A stretch of 64,000 bases of DNA from Cytidiella melzeri (GCA_022592445.1 JABYQR010000083.1:62001-126000); one strand, 5' to 3'; shown: positions 24,729 to 36,979, counted from the stretch's first letter. Made by a program: numbers and translations. Notes: generated by a model not told the origin, from the sequence alone.

Positions 24729-27700
24729 ATGTCTGGAGGACCTCTAGATGACTACAGGTTGCCCACAGACGTCAAACCGACGCATTACGACTTGACCCTC
24801 CGCACTGACCTAGAGAAACTCAAGTTTGATGGATATGTTGTCATTCAGTACGTATTTCTAGTCATGCACTGTCACCTGGGCATAGTTAATCAAACTTGCG
24901 CAGTTTGGATGTACTCAAAGAGACATCGAAGCTTGTATTCAACTGCGTCAAGCTCGCGTTGGGTGAAGCAAAGATATCTTCAGCTACACTCAAGGAAGAT
25001 TTGGTGTTCCCTTCTAGTGCATTCAAGGTTGAAGAGAAACTAGAGCGCGTCTCGCTCGATCTGCCCAGCTCGCTTCCTGCTGGCTCACAGCTGCAGCTCA
25101 AGATCGACTTTGAGGGCGAGCTAACAGCTTCCATGGTGGGATACTTCTGTCAGGTCTGGGAGGACCAAGGCAAGACGAAGCATTACACCCTCACCCAATT
25201 TCAGGCAAGTATGGTCGCTTGTGTATATTGATTCACACTCACCCGCTTCCTTAGCCCACTGACGCACGAAGGGCGTTCCCGTGCTGGGATGAGCCGTTGC
25301 TCAAGGCCACCTTCGGGATTATACTGGTGTCTCGCGCAGAAACAGTCAATTTGAGCAACATGCCCGCCACCTCAGAGGAAGAGTACACGCCATCGCTGAC
25401 GGACAGCACTGACGTTGTATCGTGGATTTCCTCCAAGTTCTCGGAATTGACCACTGGCGAAGCTGACAAGTGGAAGATCACCAAATTTCAGATTACGCCT
25501 CTCATGTCAACATATACCGTCACGTTCGCTAACGGGCCTTTCGTGTACCTCGAAGATTCCTATACGAGTCCGCTTAGCGGAAAGGTCCTGCCGCTGCGTA
25601 TCTACACTACGAGCAATGTCATTCACCAATGCCAATTCGCTCTCGAGGTCAAGAAGAGAGCTTTGCCACTGTATGAGCAATTATTTGATGTCGAATATCC
25701 CTTGCCAAAGCTCGACACATTAGTGGTGAGTCTCTTGCCGCAATGTATCCTTCATCTGTGAGCTTACTGATGGGACACCAGGCAGCGGAAGTTGAGCTCT
25801 CTATGTTGGAGAATTGGGTAAGTGCCATCAGCGAAGTAGCTAGGAGGCAAGAACGCCTAATGGTCGGCAAACAGGGCTTGATCACCGGGGCAGCTAATCA
25901 GTTCCTTGCTGACCCAAACGCTGCCGGTATGAGTAATAAGAAGCAAGTTGCTCGTACTCTGAGTCATGTTGTGGCGCTCAATTGGTACGTCTTGACGAGG
26001 GCGTCGCTCTGGTTTACCTGATTCGTGGCAGGACTGGAAACATCACCACGATGGAGTGGTGGAACAACCTGTACCTGAGCAAAAGTTTTGGAACTTTAGT
26101 ACGTCAGAATTCGTAACATTCGGAGAGGTGACAAGCTCTGACGATCAGATCCCTACAGTTAGGCGAGCACATTCTTGGTGAGTTCATAGTGCCCTGCTGC
26201 CACTTTCCTAGTCAGACTACTCAAGCTTTTGCATCCTACCACAGACAAGTGAGAGCATACCCTCCACTTTCATCTATACAGGATACCAAATAGTCACCTT
26301 CGCAGACTTTTCCCCGATTGGAAGGTCCAGCCGGCGTTTGTTTCCAACTCCCTACACCATTCATTCACACTCGACGCTGCTTTGACCTCTCACCCTGTTG
26401 ATGTCGAATGTCGCGACTCGAATTCGATAAACCAGGTCCACCGAATAATCTCCTTGTTCATTTATCTGCTAACGCTTGCTTCGATCTACAGATCTTTGAC
26501 AACATGTCATACTCCAAGGGCGCAGCTGGTATGGGCTCTTTTTACTGCTTTGAGTGGCTGCGTCCAATTCACCACAACGAAGTGCTTCGCATGTTATCCG
26601 CGTTCATCGGCGAAGAGATCTTCTTGAAGGGGGTCTCAATCTACGTCAAGAAACATCTGTATGCCAATGCTGTTACAAAGGACCTGTGGAAGGCTATCAA
26701 GGAGGCTAGCGGTAAGCACATGGCTTGTTCTAGCAGCGTAATGCATACTCAGAAAAGGACAGGCGTCGACGTCTCGAAAATCATGGACAACTGGATCACG
26801 AAGGTACAGAGAAAAGTTTGCAAGGTCAAGGTGCTCCGCGGAGCTCATGCATCACGGTTCAACTAGGTCGGCTACCCTGTTATTACGGTCACAGAGACCA
26901 AAGACAGTATTACTGTTCGCCAAGACCGATTTCTGGAGACAGGCTTCACACCTCCCAAGGAGAACGAGACCATCTGGTGCGCGAACCCTTCATTCCCGCT
27001 ATTTCCGCATCTAAATTGAGTTCTTTTTCTTCTTCTATTGTGTAGGAGCGTACCGCTCAGTCTCCTCACTGTGGACCAAAACGGCCAAGTGGACATTAAC
27101 CACAGCATCGTCCTCAACGAACGCGACATGACTATCCCCTTGGATACGTCCAAACCGTTCAAATTGAATGCTGGGACGACTGGATTCTGTTAGTCGCCTA
27201 ATTGTCTCTCGATGGAGACCTAACTGAGAGACTTGACTATAGACCGAGTACTCTACACTCCGGAGCGTCTGGTAACGATTGGCAACGAGGCCGCTATAGA
27301 AGACTCACTCTTGTCATTGGAGGACAGGATTGGGCTTGTGTACGATGCGCTAGCTCTCTCTCGCGCCGGATACATGGAACTTAGCAGTGCCCTTTCACTG
27401 TATGAGGCTTTCCGAGATGAGAAGGAATGTAAGTCTAGAGACTTCGCTCAACCATGATTACTATAAAATTCCTAACGGGCGTATAGATCTCATATTGGAC
27501 AGCATCTTCAACAGCCTTAGTACTTTGGCCTCGACGTGGTACGAACACGCAGATATTCTGAACGAGCTGAATGTCCTTCGAAGGGTACGCTCCTTCAAAA
27601 CTCGAGCAACTCCCACGTTCTGACTCAAGCTTCGCGCAGGAACTGTCCACACCCCTTATTAGCCGCCTTGGCTACGAGGCATCTGAAGGCGAAACGGCTG

Positions 27701-28740
27701 ACATTGGACAATTGCGCTCGGCGGCCATCGCCCAGGCTGCATTCGCAGGCGATGAAAGGTACATAATTATGACTCGTTAAGGACGGTTCTGGTCAATTGG
27801 TTACATGGGCATTTTCTAGCGTGATAACTGGCCTACGCACTCGATTCCAGAAGATGATCGACACCGGCGACGATTCGTATATCCCGTCCAATCTCACTCG
27901 AGTTACTTTCGTCACAGTAAGGACTGTGATTTACCTCGACAGAGACAATTGGACACACTAACTATGTGTTACCTCGCAGGCTGTGAAATATGGCGGCAGG
28001 GCCGAGTATGAGCAGGCCAAGGCTATCGTTGAGAAACCAAAGTCGCCAAGCTACGAAGCCGCGGCTACGGCAGCAATGACGGCAGCGCAGGACCCCGTCC
28101 TAGCCGGTAAGCTCAGCCTTCCTACTCGCTTTTGGTTTTCGATGTTTGGTATGGTACTCAACCGTTCTCTAGAGGAAACTTGGACATACATCATGACCAA
28201 AGTGAAAGATCAAAACATTCAGGACTTCTTCTTCGGCTTCTGGGCGAATGCTGGCAAAAGGCGATTCCTCATCGACAAGTTCAGAGAGAACTACGACGTG
28301 ATCTTCAAACGGTTGGAGGCCAACTTCACTCTGAACCACCTTGTTCTCGTGCGTATGATTGCATCTTGCCTAAGAACACGAAGGAGAAGACTGCTGATGA
28401 AATATTGGATAGGCCGCACATTATGGGCTTGCTTCAGACAAAGACCTGGAGGAGACCAAAGAATTTTTCGATGTACTGTTTAGTTTTTGGTACACCACAC
28501 AGCGCATATTTATGCTGTATTCTCTGTTTTTTAGGGCAAGGACGTTGCCAAGATCAAGAGGCATATACAAACTGCCTTGAGCGGTATACAGTCAAGGTCA
28601 GAGTGGGTCAAGGTACGCACACTCACATTCACCTGTCGTGTTAGTTACAGCGTATAACGGCTTGTGGCTTCCAGCGTTCCACTACCGATTTGCAACAGTG
28701 GGTGACCAAGAGGCGTGCACAAACAAAGCACAGTGTATGA
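24729..28740 (+). CDS. M1-family aminopeptidase homolog (Aap1/PSA type), predicted catalytically dead
   Basis: About 20 exons encode nearly the whole M1 fold: N-terminal saddle (DVKPTHYDLTLRTDLEKLKF), WDEP anchor (RRAFPCWDEP), catalytic domain and the C-terminal ERAP1-like helical domain ending RRAQTKHSV at 28740. The diagnostic residues are replaced. GAMENW is SMLENW (about 25800). The HExxH zinc helix is HVVAL in SHVVALNWTGNITTMEWW, so Glu and the second His are lost. The third zinc ligand in NEGFATL is Lys in SKSFGTL (Lys codon 26081-26083). The Tyr in FDNMSYSKGA is kept. Every junction I checked keeps frame, including a 4-nt micro-exon, so this is not simple decay. Relatives are cytosolic zinc exopeptidases. 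This protein probably binds peptides or partners without cleaving (inference). It converges with the coiled-coil gene, stops 79 bp apart. Confidence 0.88.
26245..26248 (+). other. candidate 4-nt micro-exon of the aminopeptidase-like gene
   Basis: The bases ACAA lie between CACAG and GTGAGA. They link ATTCTTG| (end of LGEHIL+1 nt) to |ACTTTTCCCCGATTGG, giving ILDKLFPDW, the expected M1 sequence. Without it the frame breaks. Confidence 0.55.
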
Positions 28741-28819
28741 CCGAGAATGTCGACTTTTGTATATCAGAGTGCAATAGCTTTCGAGACATCGAGAGTACAA
28801 ATACACGCAAGAGAACAGT

Positions 28820-31800
28820 TTATGTCTTGAACGCCAGTACACTAGCGGGCAAAGAAGCAGAGAATAATGTTGTCGGAGCCTTCTTGGATATGCCGCTACG
28901 ATTATGGTCTTGAATGATCTTCTTAACTTCACGTTCTATCTCGCAATTAACCTGTGATAGATCTTCCAATCCACAGACTACGTTATGCCCGAATGTCGCG
29001 TAGTCAGCCTCAAGCTCAATAAGAAGATTGTAACCAGTAATACTAATGAATGCCTCATCAGCGAATCAAGCTCCATACTGCAAGAGTGCTTTCATACCTC
29101 TCGTCACGCATATGGACGAGATCAGAGGCGGCTTCGGCTATGAGTTTGTTGCGTCCGATGCGTACATCCTCTCGGACGCCTTCTATCTTGGAGTGGATCT
29201 TGCGTAGTAAAACCTACAACACAGAGTTTAGCTATCGTTTTATTTGAGCTATTAAGCCGCGACTTCTTGGATTTCATTCAGAACACTGGCGATATTCTCC
29301 ATAGATGGCGAACGTGATCTTGGCTTTGGTACCGTGGTGGGCTCAATAGCTTCGCGATTGAATATGCTGTCGGCTGCTTTGTGGCTGTAATCTAGCTTGG
29401 GATCAATAACCCTGGTGGTTGAGAGTGAAAGGAAAGTGACTTGCTCAGTGCTCTGGCTTTTCCTCCTTGTGCTATAGTTTTCGTTGGTGCAGGTTTGACA
29501 GATGGGTATGCCATGCTGTCAAGCTTGAGGGGATCAAGAGCAAAGGTCACGGAAGGCTTGAGCCGACCCTGTTGAGGCATTGTCGGCAGGGCTTGGTCGA
29601 CAGGAGAGCGATCTCGGTCGGGTGATGTCGTCTCTGCTTCAATGACCAGACGTGGGACTGGAGCATTCCTAACGGGGGAGTCCACAGTCATGTCCACAAC
29701 CTATGCGTATCAGTCAGTATAGAGAAACTAGCGGTGACCATGAAGCTTTTTCACCATTTCTAGGGCTGGTGGAGGGTATGCTCTTCGCGTGTTGCTAGCG
29801 CTGTGGTCGTGTAAAGTCGTGGCCGGTTCCGCGATGGTCAGGCTAGCACATGCGGTGTCAAGCTCCGATCGATCGGGAATTACGCCCATCTGTTCGAATT
29901 GGTCTGACGAAGCCCCGATACTTAGCAGCGCCGCCTCGACAACGTGGTTTTCAGAAGGCGCAATATACTGCTTTGTGTCCGTAGCAGCAGCAATTTCAAC
30001 CGTTGCTTTGAGTCGACTGCTTTCACTTGCGTCTACATCATTCCAAGGTTTCTTGTTTGATTTTCGTCGCAGGTGTCCCTGGCCAAGAATGTCGTACATA
30101 AGAGTTCATAGCCTTCTAAGAAATAAAATAACTTGTACCTTCGGCGTGCTCGCATACAGCACGTCTTTCGTCATTGAGCTCGCCACAACCTGCTCCTTTG
30201 GAACAAACGTGTCAATAGCGGGAATGTCCCGGTCCTGAAATACATCAGTCGACATAGTAGACGTCGCATGAAAATACAACTGACTTGTCGAACTGGATCG
30301 GATGAAGGAATAGCGGCAATAATATCATCCTCTCTGGTCTCTTCCGGTAACGAGACTTCACCCACTTCTGTTGGAACAGCTTTGTTGATGTTTGCGAGTC
30401 GTCTACTAGCTCGAGGTTGAGGCTTTTCCGCCAAAGTATCCTGCGGGTCCAGAGTCGCGTCATTGTCGACCTTAACCTTGCTGACCATCCTGGGTTTCCT
30501 GCGTGGCTTGTGTTCAGTAGCAGTTTCTAGTTCAATTAAAGAACGTGATGTCTTCGTGGCGTCCTTTTTAGATTGCAGAGAGGATTGTGCGCCGAAGGCT
30601 ATCCCTGCGATAGGAGGCTTGTCCGGTATACGGTCGTAATTTACGCTGATGTGGCTTCCTGTCTCTGGTGATGATGTCCTACCCTTCTTTCCACGATAGC
30701 GCTTTACTGCATGAGCACCAGCAGGAACACGACCCTCGGTCGGCGGATCAGGCGCAGGCTTACTTGCAGCATTTCCTGGATTTCCTTTACGACGCTTGCT
30801 GGCTGTGGGTTGAAGCTCGTCTTCATCGCGGAGAGCTTCTTTTTCACCAGCTGCCGGAATTAATGACCGCTTTCGCTTTGGCTTTTTGACTTGAGACTGA
30901 GGTTGCGTGTCACCTGATGCTGCGCCATCTCTCTTACGCAAAGCACCTTTCACTGACTGGCGCTCCAGCTGAAGAGGAACCGGAGATGAGCTTACGTGCC
31001 CTGAAGGTAAAGCTATGAGTGAGCTGGAAGTTACGCGAGAGTGTGGCGAACTAACGCGGCTTGATAGTGTCCTCAATGATGGGTTCAACGGTCTTTCGTG
31101 ATGACTTTACCTCCGGTATGTTACCGCCTCGATTATCTGGTACGGTAGGGGTAATCCTCTTCCTAGACATGCGGTCCAGTACAGGGGCAGCCGGAGATAC
31201 CAGAGTTCCATGATTCTCGCCAGTTTTTAGTACAGATCTGTTGTCTCCGAGTGCAGCGCTTTCGTCGCATGTCTTCGCCAAGGCCAGGGTCATAGGATTT
31301 GTGTCAGCAGCAACAGTAGAGATAGCTTCAGGGAAGATCTTCTGGGTCGACCCCAGGGGCTGCAATGCGACAGGAGCCATGTTCAGCGTAGATCGTCGTC
31401 TAGAAATTACAGAAGAAGATATCTTCGACAAAGGCAAGACTTCTTCGATCTCGTCTTCTTCATCGGAAACAATCACGAGCTTCTTCTGAACCCTTTTCAC
31501 TAGAGGGCGAGTGGGCGTAGAAGGCAAATCATCATCAGAGTCGACGACAAGACAGGCTTTTGTGGCGAAGCGAGAAACCGCAGTACGTCTCTTGTTAAAT
31601 TCGAGTGCTGTGGCGTGACGCTTCGGAGATCCAGGTAACATTTCGATGTCAGAAAGCTCGTCGTCGCTAGCGCCAAAGGCTTCAAGAAGACATTGACTTT
31701 CCGTACGCTGTAGAGGTGTTACCGGATGCCAAGTAGGCCTGGTGGCATCGACGAGGGTAGAACCGGGATGTCTCGAAACAGTCGCAGGCACAGCCAACAC

Positions 31801-33893
31801 CGTAAGCTGAGTAATGTCTGCACCAGAAGAGGCAGTAGTGGAAGGGTTGCCTTGTCCGCCCAGGGTTTCAGCCTCTTTATCGTCCTGGGACTTGCTAGCT
31901 GAAAAGTCAAGCTTTTCTATGGTGGTCTGCTCTATCGCTAAAGGCGGGTCTTCAGGGAGAACGAGGGCTTCGTCAAGGTCCTTTAGTGGCTCGTCGCTAT
32001 GATCATCTGTACCATACACTGTGAGAAGGTGTTGAGAGGCGCTAATGGACAGACAGCACTTTCAGCTTACGTTGTGAGAGGTTGTCGATGCGCTGAGCAA
32101 GCTGCAACAGTTGACGTTAGTAACGACGTCTATTTCGTTATCGCCAGTAAGCACCAACCTCCATATTCTCTACTAATTTTCCTGCGCAGTCCATCTCCAG
32201 TTTTGTCGGCATGGCCAGAACGGACGACTTTATGCCGCTGATGATTTTTACAGCGCTCTTCTAAAACCGCATCAGCGAGTTGTAAGAGCCCAAATTTAAA
32301 CTCCATACCAAGCCGCGGCTCTTAAGCGCCTGCTGGAATCGGAGAATATCGCTTCTTGTGAGTGCGAAGGCGACAGTCGGTGTGTTGTCTGCTTGGTCAG
32401 TTGTTCTGGGGGTGATAGGTTCCTTGCCGATAACGGGCAGTGACTTCAACGAGAGTGTAATGCGAGGGTCAGAGGTATGGTCTCCGCTAATTGGTGTGAC
32501 CTGGCTGTATGAGACCTCGACGTTATCGACGATGCTGTAAGGAATGAAAAGAGAGTCGCAGCTATCTTCCTATTCAAGGACTGGTTTAGATATGCGCTCC
32601 CAAGACGCTGCAGTTACTCACGTCCAGCAAAACGTTGGCCACGATGCCCCTTTCATCGACAAACAACCGGTCGGTGGACTTCGCTTCGCCGCAGGCTATA
32701 ACCTCAGTGACTTGAAAGGGTTGTGGGCTGACGTCCAACCACTGTCAGCGCGAGCGGAGTTCTGCATATAGTCCACTCACAAGGCAACGTTAGATGACGC
32801 CAAGACGTCAAGTATCTTGATCGCGGTTTGATCCCAATCTGCCGTTTGTACTTTCTCAAGCAATTTCGCCAGCTTTTCGCCCGTCTCAGTACAGTCAGGG
32901 GAGGAATTCACGAAAACGGAACGGATAAAGGAAGTACGAGCTGCTTTTCCTGCTGCAGTACCGCCGGTCGACGGGAGCATGCGAGCGAACAGGTTGAGAA
33001 TGCTCTCTAGGACGAGAAAGTCACGAGTGCGCCATAAGATCGACCCAAGTCTTTCACTGGAAAAAAATTCAACATCGTTGCCTTGGCATTTTTGGAGTGT
33101 TCATGCTTACCCTCCAAGAATGTTTCGATCAAGTAAACGTTTCTGGTTTGCTTTGTGAGAGCCTGCGGTTTCCGATAAGATTGAATATCCCTGAGAGAAG
33201 CGGTGAATTAGAGAAAACCAGCATATATGCAAGTGAGCTTGTAGGAAGCACAACGCAGAACGCGAGATAGACTTACGGTGCAACGAAGGTCAACACTCAT
33301 GTGGGAAATTGATATAGAGAAGAACGTTGAGCACAGTGTAGGATAAAGAGCATCCCCGATGACCTCCTTGCATTTTGCTAGCAAATCATCAAGCTAAGGC
33401 TAAGTTGTCGTGAAAGGTCACACACCGTCTGGTTTCTCATCGTAGAAATCCTACTAGTCGTCAATACTGGCAGCTTTACACCAAACAATGCCCACTGACC
33501 AAAACACCGGACAATAACGCGTTCAACACCTTGTCCCATAGAGACTTCTGCTCACTGTTCCCTGCAGTAAACTCAGGCAAAATCTTCGTATCGTAGACGG
33601 TTTGACACAGAGCCGCTGCGAATTCAATGCCCTGCTGTGGAAATGAGGCATATATGTGAGCGAGACGCTCCCGAAGACATTTGGACAACTTGTTCGCCGC
33701 TTCTTGAGACAACACTGTCGATTTCTCAAAGGAGAGTGAGTATGTCAACGCCGTATGAACAGTATTTGCTCACTAGGAATACAAGGTAGGACGATACTTG
33801 CCCAGCTGTCTCTTCGCACAAATTCCTGCGCTTGCCCTTGGATTTTGCGATGCTTCCCTTCATGTTTTCTAGGGCAATTTCTAACTGACCCAT
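28820..33893 (-). CDS. candidate meiotic chromosome-axis core protein (SYCP2/Red1-like architecture)
   Basis: A long multi-exon gene from ATG 33893 (MGQLEIALENMKGSIAKSKG) to TAA 28820. N-terminal part: helical-repeat-like (KLSKCLRERLAHIYASF, ERLGSILWRTRDFLVLESI, LNLFARMLP). It is followed by a beta-rich PH-like region (RLFVDERGIVANVLL, FIPYSIVDNVEVSY, then VAFALTRSDILRFQQAL). The middle (about 32000-29400) is some 800 residues of charged, Ser/Pro-rich disorder with basic clusters (KKPKRKRS). The C-terminus is a predicted coiled coil (ENIASVLNEIQE, VLLRKIHSKIEGVREDV, ADYATFGHNVVCGLEDLSQ). That order (ARM-like repeats, Spt16M/PH-like fold, disordered linker, coiled coil) is known for SYCP2 and Red1. 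No single motif proves it. One intron appears to be GC-AG (donor GCAAGT). An alternative stop exists at 29253 if the GTCGCG donor is not used. Confidence 0.6.
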
Positions 33894-34279
33894 GGTGCGA
33901 TGCTATGTCAAGATGGTGCGTGGTTCAATGATGTTTTGGGACGTATCCTTCGTACTTGTTGAATGTCAGTAATAAAGCCGCCTACGCGCTCTGAGCTCGA
34001 GTCTCGCGTGCGTGACTGCATTACGCGCGTGTCACACCGCGACATTTACCACACCACCGGCTTTGGTACATTGATTCGGTCGAGGTTACATCTATAGTTC
34101 AAGATACGGATACAAAACGAAAGTGAAGACATTCAGAAAGATGGCTGACAAGAAACAAAACGAGATACAGATCTTCATGGCAGAACAATTCGGACACGGA
34201 AAATGATGCGAGAAAAAATGATACTGGTTTCACCGTTACCAGGTCCAAGTAGTTGACCCTCTAGCCCCAAGGGCTTGGC
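33894..34279. other. intergenic, promoter of the axis-like gene
   Basis: 386 bp between the start codon at 33893 and the 3' end of the upstream minus-strand gene. A CG-rich stretch near 33985-34040 holds ACGCGCGTGTCAC. No gene is seen. Confidence 0.45.
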
Positions 34280-35610
34280 CTATGCGCTTGAATTAGGCAT
34301 ATTGAAGTAACCTGGTGCTGAAGGAAGGCCTGTACTCTGCTGCAATGGCGACAGTTGCATGATTCTAGGGCTTGCGAGGGACGGCACATTCCCATCGAGG
34401 ATCACAGGGGATGCTAGTCCGTTCGACTGAAGCATCGATAGCCGTTGGGCAGTGGCTAAACGAGGAGAAGGCGAACCAAGGCCTGAGTTCGTAGAGTTGG
34501 AGGAAAGGCTTCGGATAGCCACTGGAAGGGCACGCCGACGTAGCTGATCAGTGACTTGAGCCCTCGCTAATTGGGATCCGACTAAAGAACTAGAGGATAA
34601 TATTGGAGGTGTAGACGCATGTTGGACCTGACATTGCTGATGCAGCAGAGTCTCGAGACCAGATAGAGGATCACTCTTGATATTTGGAGGTAATAGTTGA
34701 GGAGAAGTCCCATCCTCTAAGGGCGTGAACGGATACGCGGCATTGCGCAGAGATTGCGACAAAGGTAACGATACTTTACGTCTGGCATTCAAAACGGGCT
34801 GTCGTGGAGCTTCCGGAGGGCTATGCTGCTCCCGAATGAGCTGGCATGCAGGAGTCCTAGGGATGGACGGAGCACCGGATAGCAACAGGTCCGACAGGGA
34901 ATGAGAGAGGGACGGCGTCAAAGAGCCGGAGCTGAGACCAGACGAGGAAGGGTCCGAAAACGCATCCGCCGAGAAGGCTGGGGGCATACAAACACGAGAA
35001 TCGAGAAAAGGGATGTTCGAAGTAATGCGGCGGCGAGACATGGAGGCGGCTATAGAGTTGGACGAACCAGAAGAGCTAGAAGGAGATATGGACCGAGAAG
35101 ATCTAGTATCTGAAGAACTTGCTTGCGCAGGCGGGACGATGGCCTCCGAGTCACAATAAGGAGAGCCTAAAGAAGGGGGTTCCGAAGTAGCACGACAAGC
35201 GAAGCGATGCAAACCGGATGGCGGAGAGTCTTGGGTAGAGTTGAAAGAAGCATGTGCAGCAGAGAGCTCCGAGATACTATCGTATGAGCCTTCGAGAAAA
35301 CGAATGAGATCATGCATGTTGGAGAGAATCCTTGGAACAACTCACTAATCTCGCAAATGTGCACCACGCTTCCGACACGAACGCGAATAACTTTCCGCCT
35401 CACACGCATTTGCGAGCGTCGGATGAGGGTTTCCCACGGCTTTCCTACGATATGTGGGGGAATCTTCGATATAGCTGAATGCCCAGCTGCTTGAGACGGT
35501 TGCCAGTGACCAAAACCATCAGCGAAACGCGCACCTTGCAAGCGTGTAATTTCCAAGTCATCCATAGCTGGTTGTTTTCGGCTCTTTGCCTGCTGGCGCA
35601 TGTATGGCAT
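34280..35610 (-). CDS. Ser/Pro-rich hypothetical protein
   Basis: Two exons are clear. The first (35610-35343 or so) reads QPAMDDLEITRLQGARFADG, GFGHWQPSQAAGHSAISKIP and a very basic stretch RRSQMRVRRKVIRVRVGSVV. An intron GTGAGT...CTCGAAG joins it to a 330-residue Ser/Pro/Leu-rich exon (SSRSISPSSSSGSSNSIAAS, LSHSLSDLLLSG) that stops at 34280. The frame is open upstream of the first Met to about 35757, with protein-like sequence (SSAKPPPSIDDLQKILSTMP). A further 5' exon probably exists that I could not place. No domain is recognised. The low-complexity tail and basic patch suggest a regulatory or nuclear protein, but that is only a guess. Confidence 0.55.
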
Positions 35611-35757
35611 CGTAGAGAGAATTTTTTGGAGATCGTCAATAGAAGGAGGCGGCTTAGCAGAGCTGACAGGAGCAGGATGGTGGTGGTTGAACGTTGAACT
35701 GATAGCAACGCCACAAAGCCACGATTTCTCATTTTTGAACCTCTTTTTGGATCGACT

Positions 35758-36057
35758 CTAGTTGAACCGATCCAAGTACATATCGAGCGAGAATTGACAT
35801 CAACACAGTAACTTATGCGGAAACTTGCTGTTGAGCAATTGCGTGAGCCTGACTAAGAAATGTGCTGAGTCGATACTCTTGTTGAAGTAGGCTGCGCAGT
35901 GAGCCTCATTCCTGTGAACTAACCGCACAAGGCAACTCTTCGATACTGAGAATACTAGCTAACAAAGTGTTGCTTAGTCAATCCCCCAGCAGCCTCGGTA
36001 GGAAGTGTGTGATCCTGCATCTTATGGTCCTAGTCTTGGGGGTTTCGACTTTCAAGC
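35758..36057. other. intergenic, possible 5' part of the Ser-rich gene
   Basis: About 300 bp between the Ser-rich gene and the 3' end of the agmatinase-family gene. It may hold the missing 5' exon of the former. Nothing else is seen. Confidence 0.35.
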
Positions 36058-36974
36058 TCAAGCAACGAGCGGCGTTTGAGCCATCAAGCCCAGTATTTGC
36101 CACCCAATGTTCGCAGCAGCAATCTGGGTAATCTCATCTGCGATCCATGATTAGCTGCAATCGCATTCTGCTGGCCGCACCAAGCTCACCTTGAGTGTCA
36201 TATGCTACTCACACAATGAAACGTATTGTACTCAGTCAAGATTGAACACACGACCTCGTGGTATATACGCACCAGGTGCCACTTCGACGATATCCGCGCC
36301 TACAATCTTCAGGCCGGACAGGCCTAAGAGAATCTTCTTGATCTCCTATTGAATAGTACACCACCATAAGGGATTGTGTTCTGGAAGTGATGTCAAAGAG
36401 GCGACTGACTCGAGTGGAAAACCCTCCGATTTCCGGAGTGCCAGTGCTATCCGCATAACGTACGGTCAATCCTTATTCGCGCAGGCAGACACACTGACCG
36501 ACATACGCTGGCGCCATTCCAGGGTCTAACACATCAATGTCGAGGGAGACTGCCACAGATAAGCTCTACATGTCTCCTTTTTCTGCCGGTGGAACACTTA
36601 CTGTACACAGGATTGTCTCCCACGGTCTCCCGGATCCTTTTGACAATCCCTTGCCAGCCAACATCCTCAATGTCATCTGCGTATGAAATCACGAAACCCA
36701 CGCTGAAATCATCTTTCTCGTCTTCCCAACTATGAAGGGCGTTGCGAATACCGACGTGCTACCACCAATGTGGGGTTTATGGAGGGTTACCCTCAAACCA
36801 CGACGATCACACTCACAATATTGGCGTTGTCCGGCGCAAGAAGGCCTTCCTTGTGTGCGTACCAGAAGTAGCTTCCATGCGTGACTGGAATTTCCTGGGA
36901 GCTTCGTCAGCGAAGCGGAAAAGGAGCAGCGTTGATGGGCACGCTTACCTCGCCAGGAAGCCACGGCCCAGATC

Positions 36975-36979
36975 CCTTC
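36975..36979. repeat. target-site duplication, left copy (CCTTC)
   Basis: Read on the minus strand, GAAGG here supplies the AG acceptor directly before agmatinase exon 8 (GAAG|GGATCT), so the duplication rebuilt the splice acceptor. Confidence 0.85.

Noticed and set aside
28820..29252. Treating the last coiled-coil exons of the axis-like gene as a separate small gene ending the upstream gene at 29253
   Set aside because: The coiled-coil pattern runs without break across the 29253 junction (SVLNEIQE to VLLRKIHSKIEG) and no good start codon exists for a separate gene; the non-consensus GTCGCG donor leaves some doubt.
32840..33110. In-frame stop in the axis-like gene near VTFSS
   Set aside because: That stop appears only in the wrong frame; the intron GTAAGC...TTCCAG joins ILGG to ERLGSILW in an open frame.
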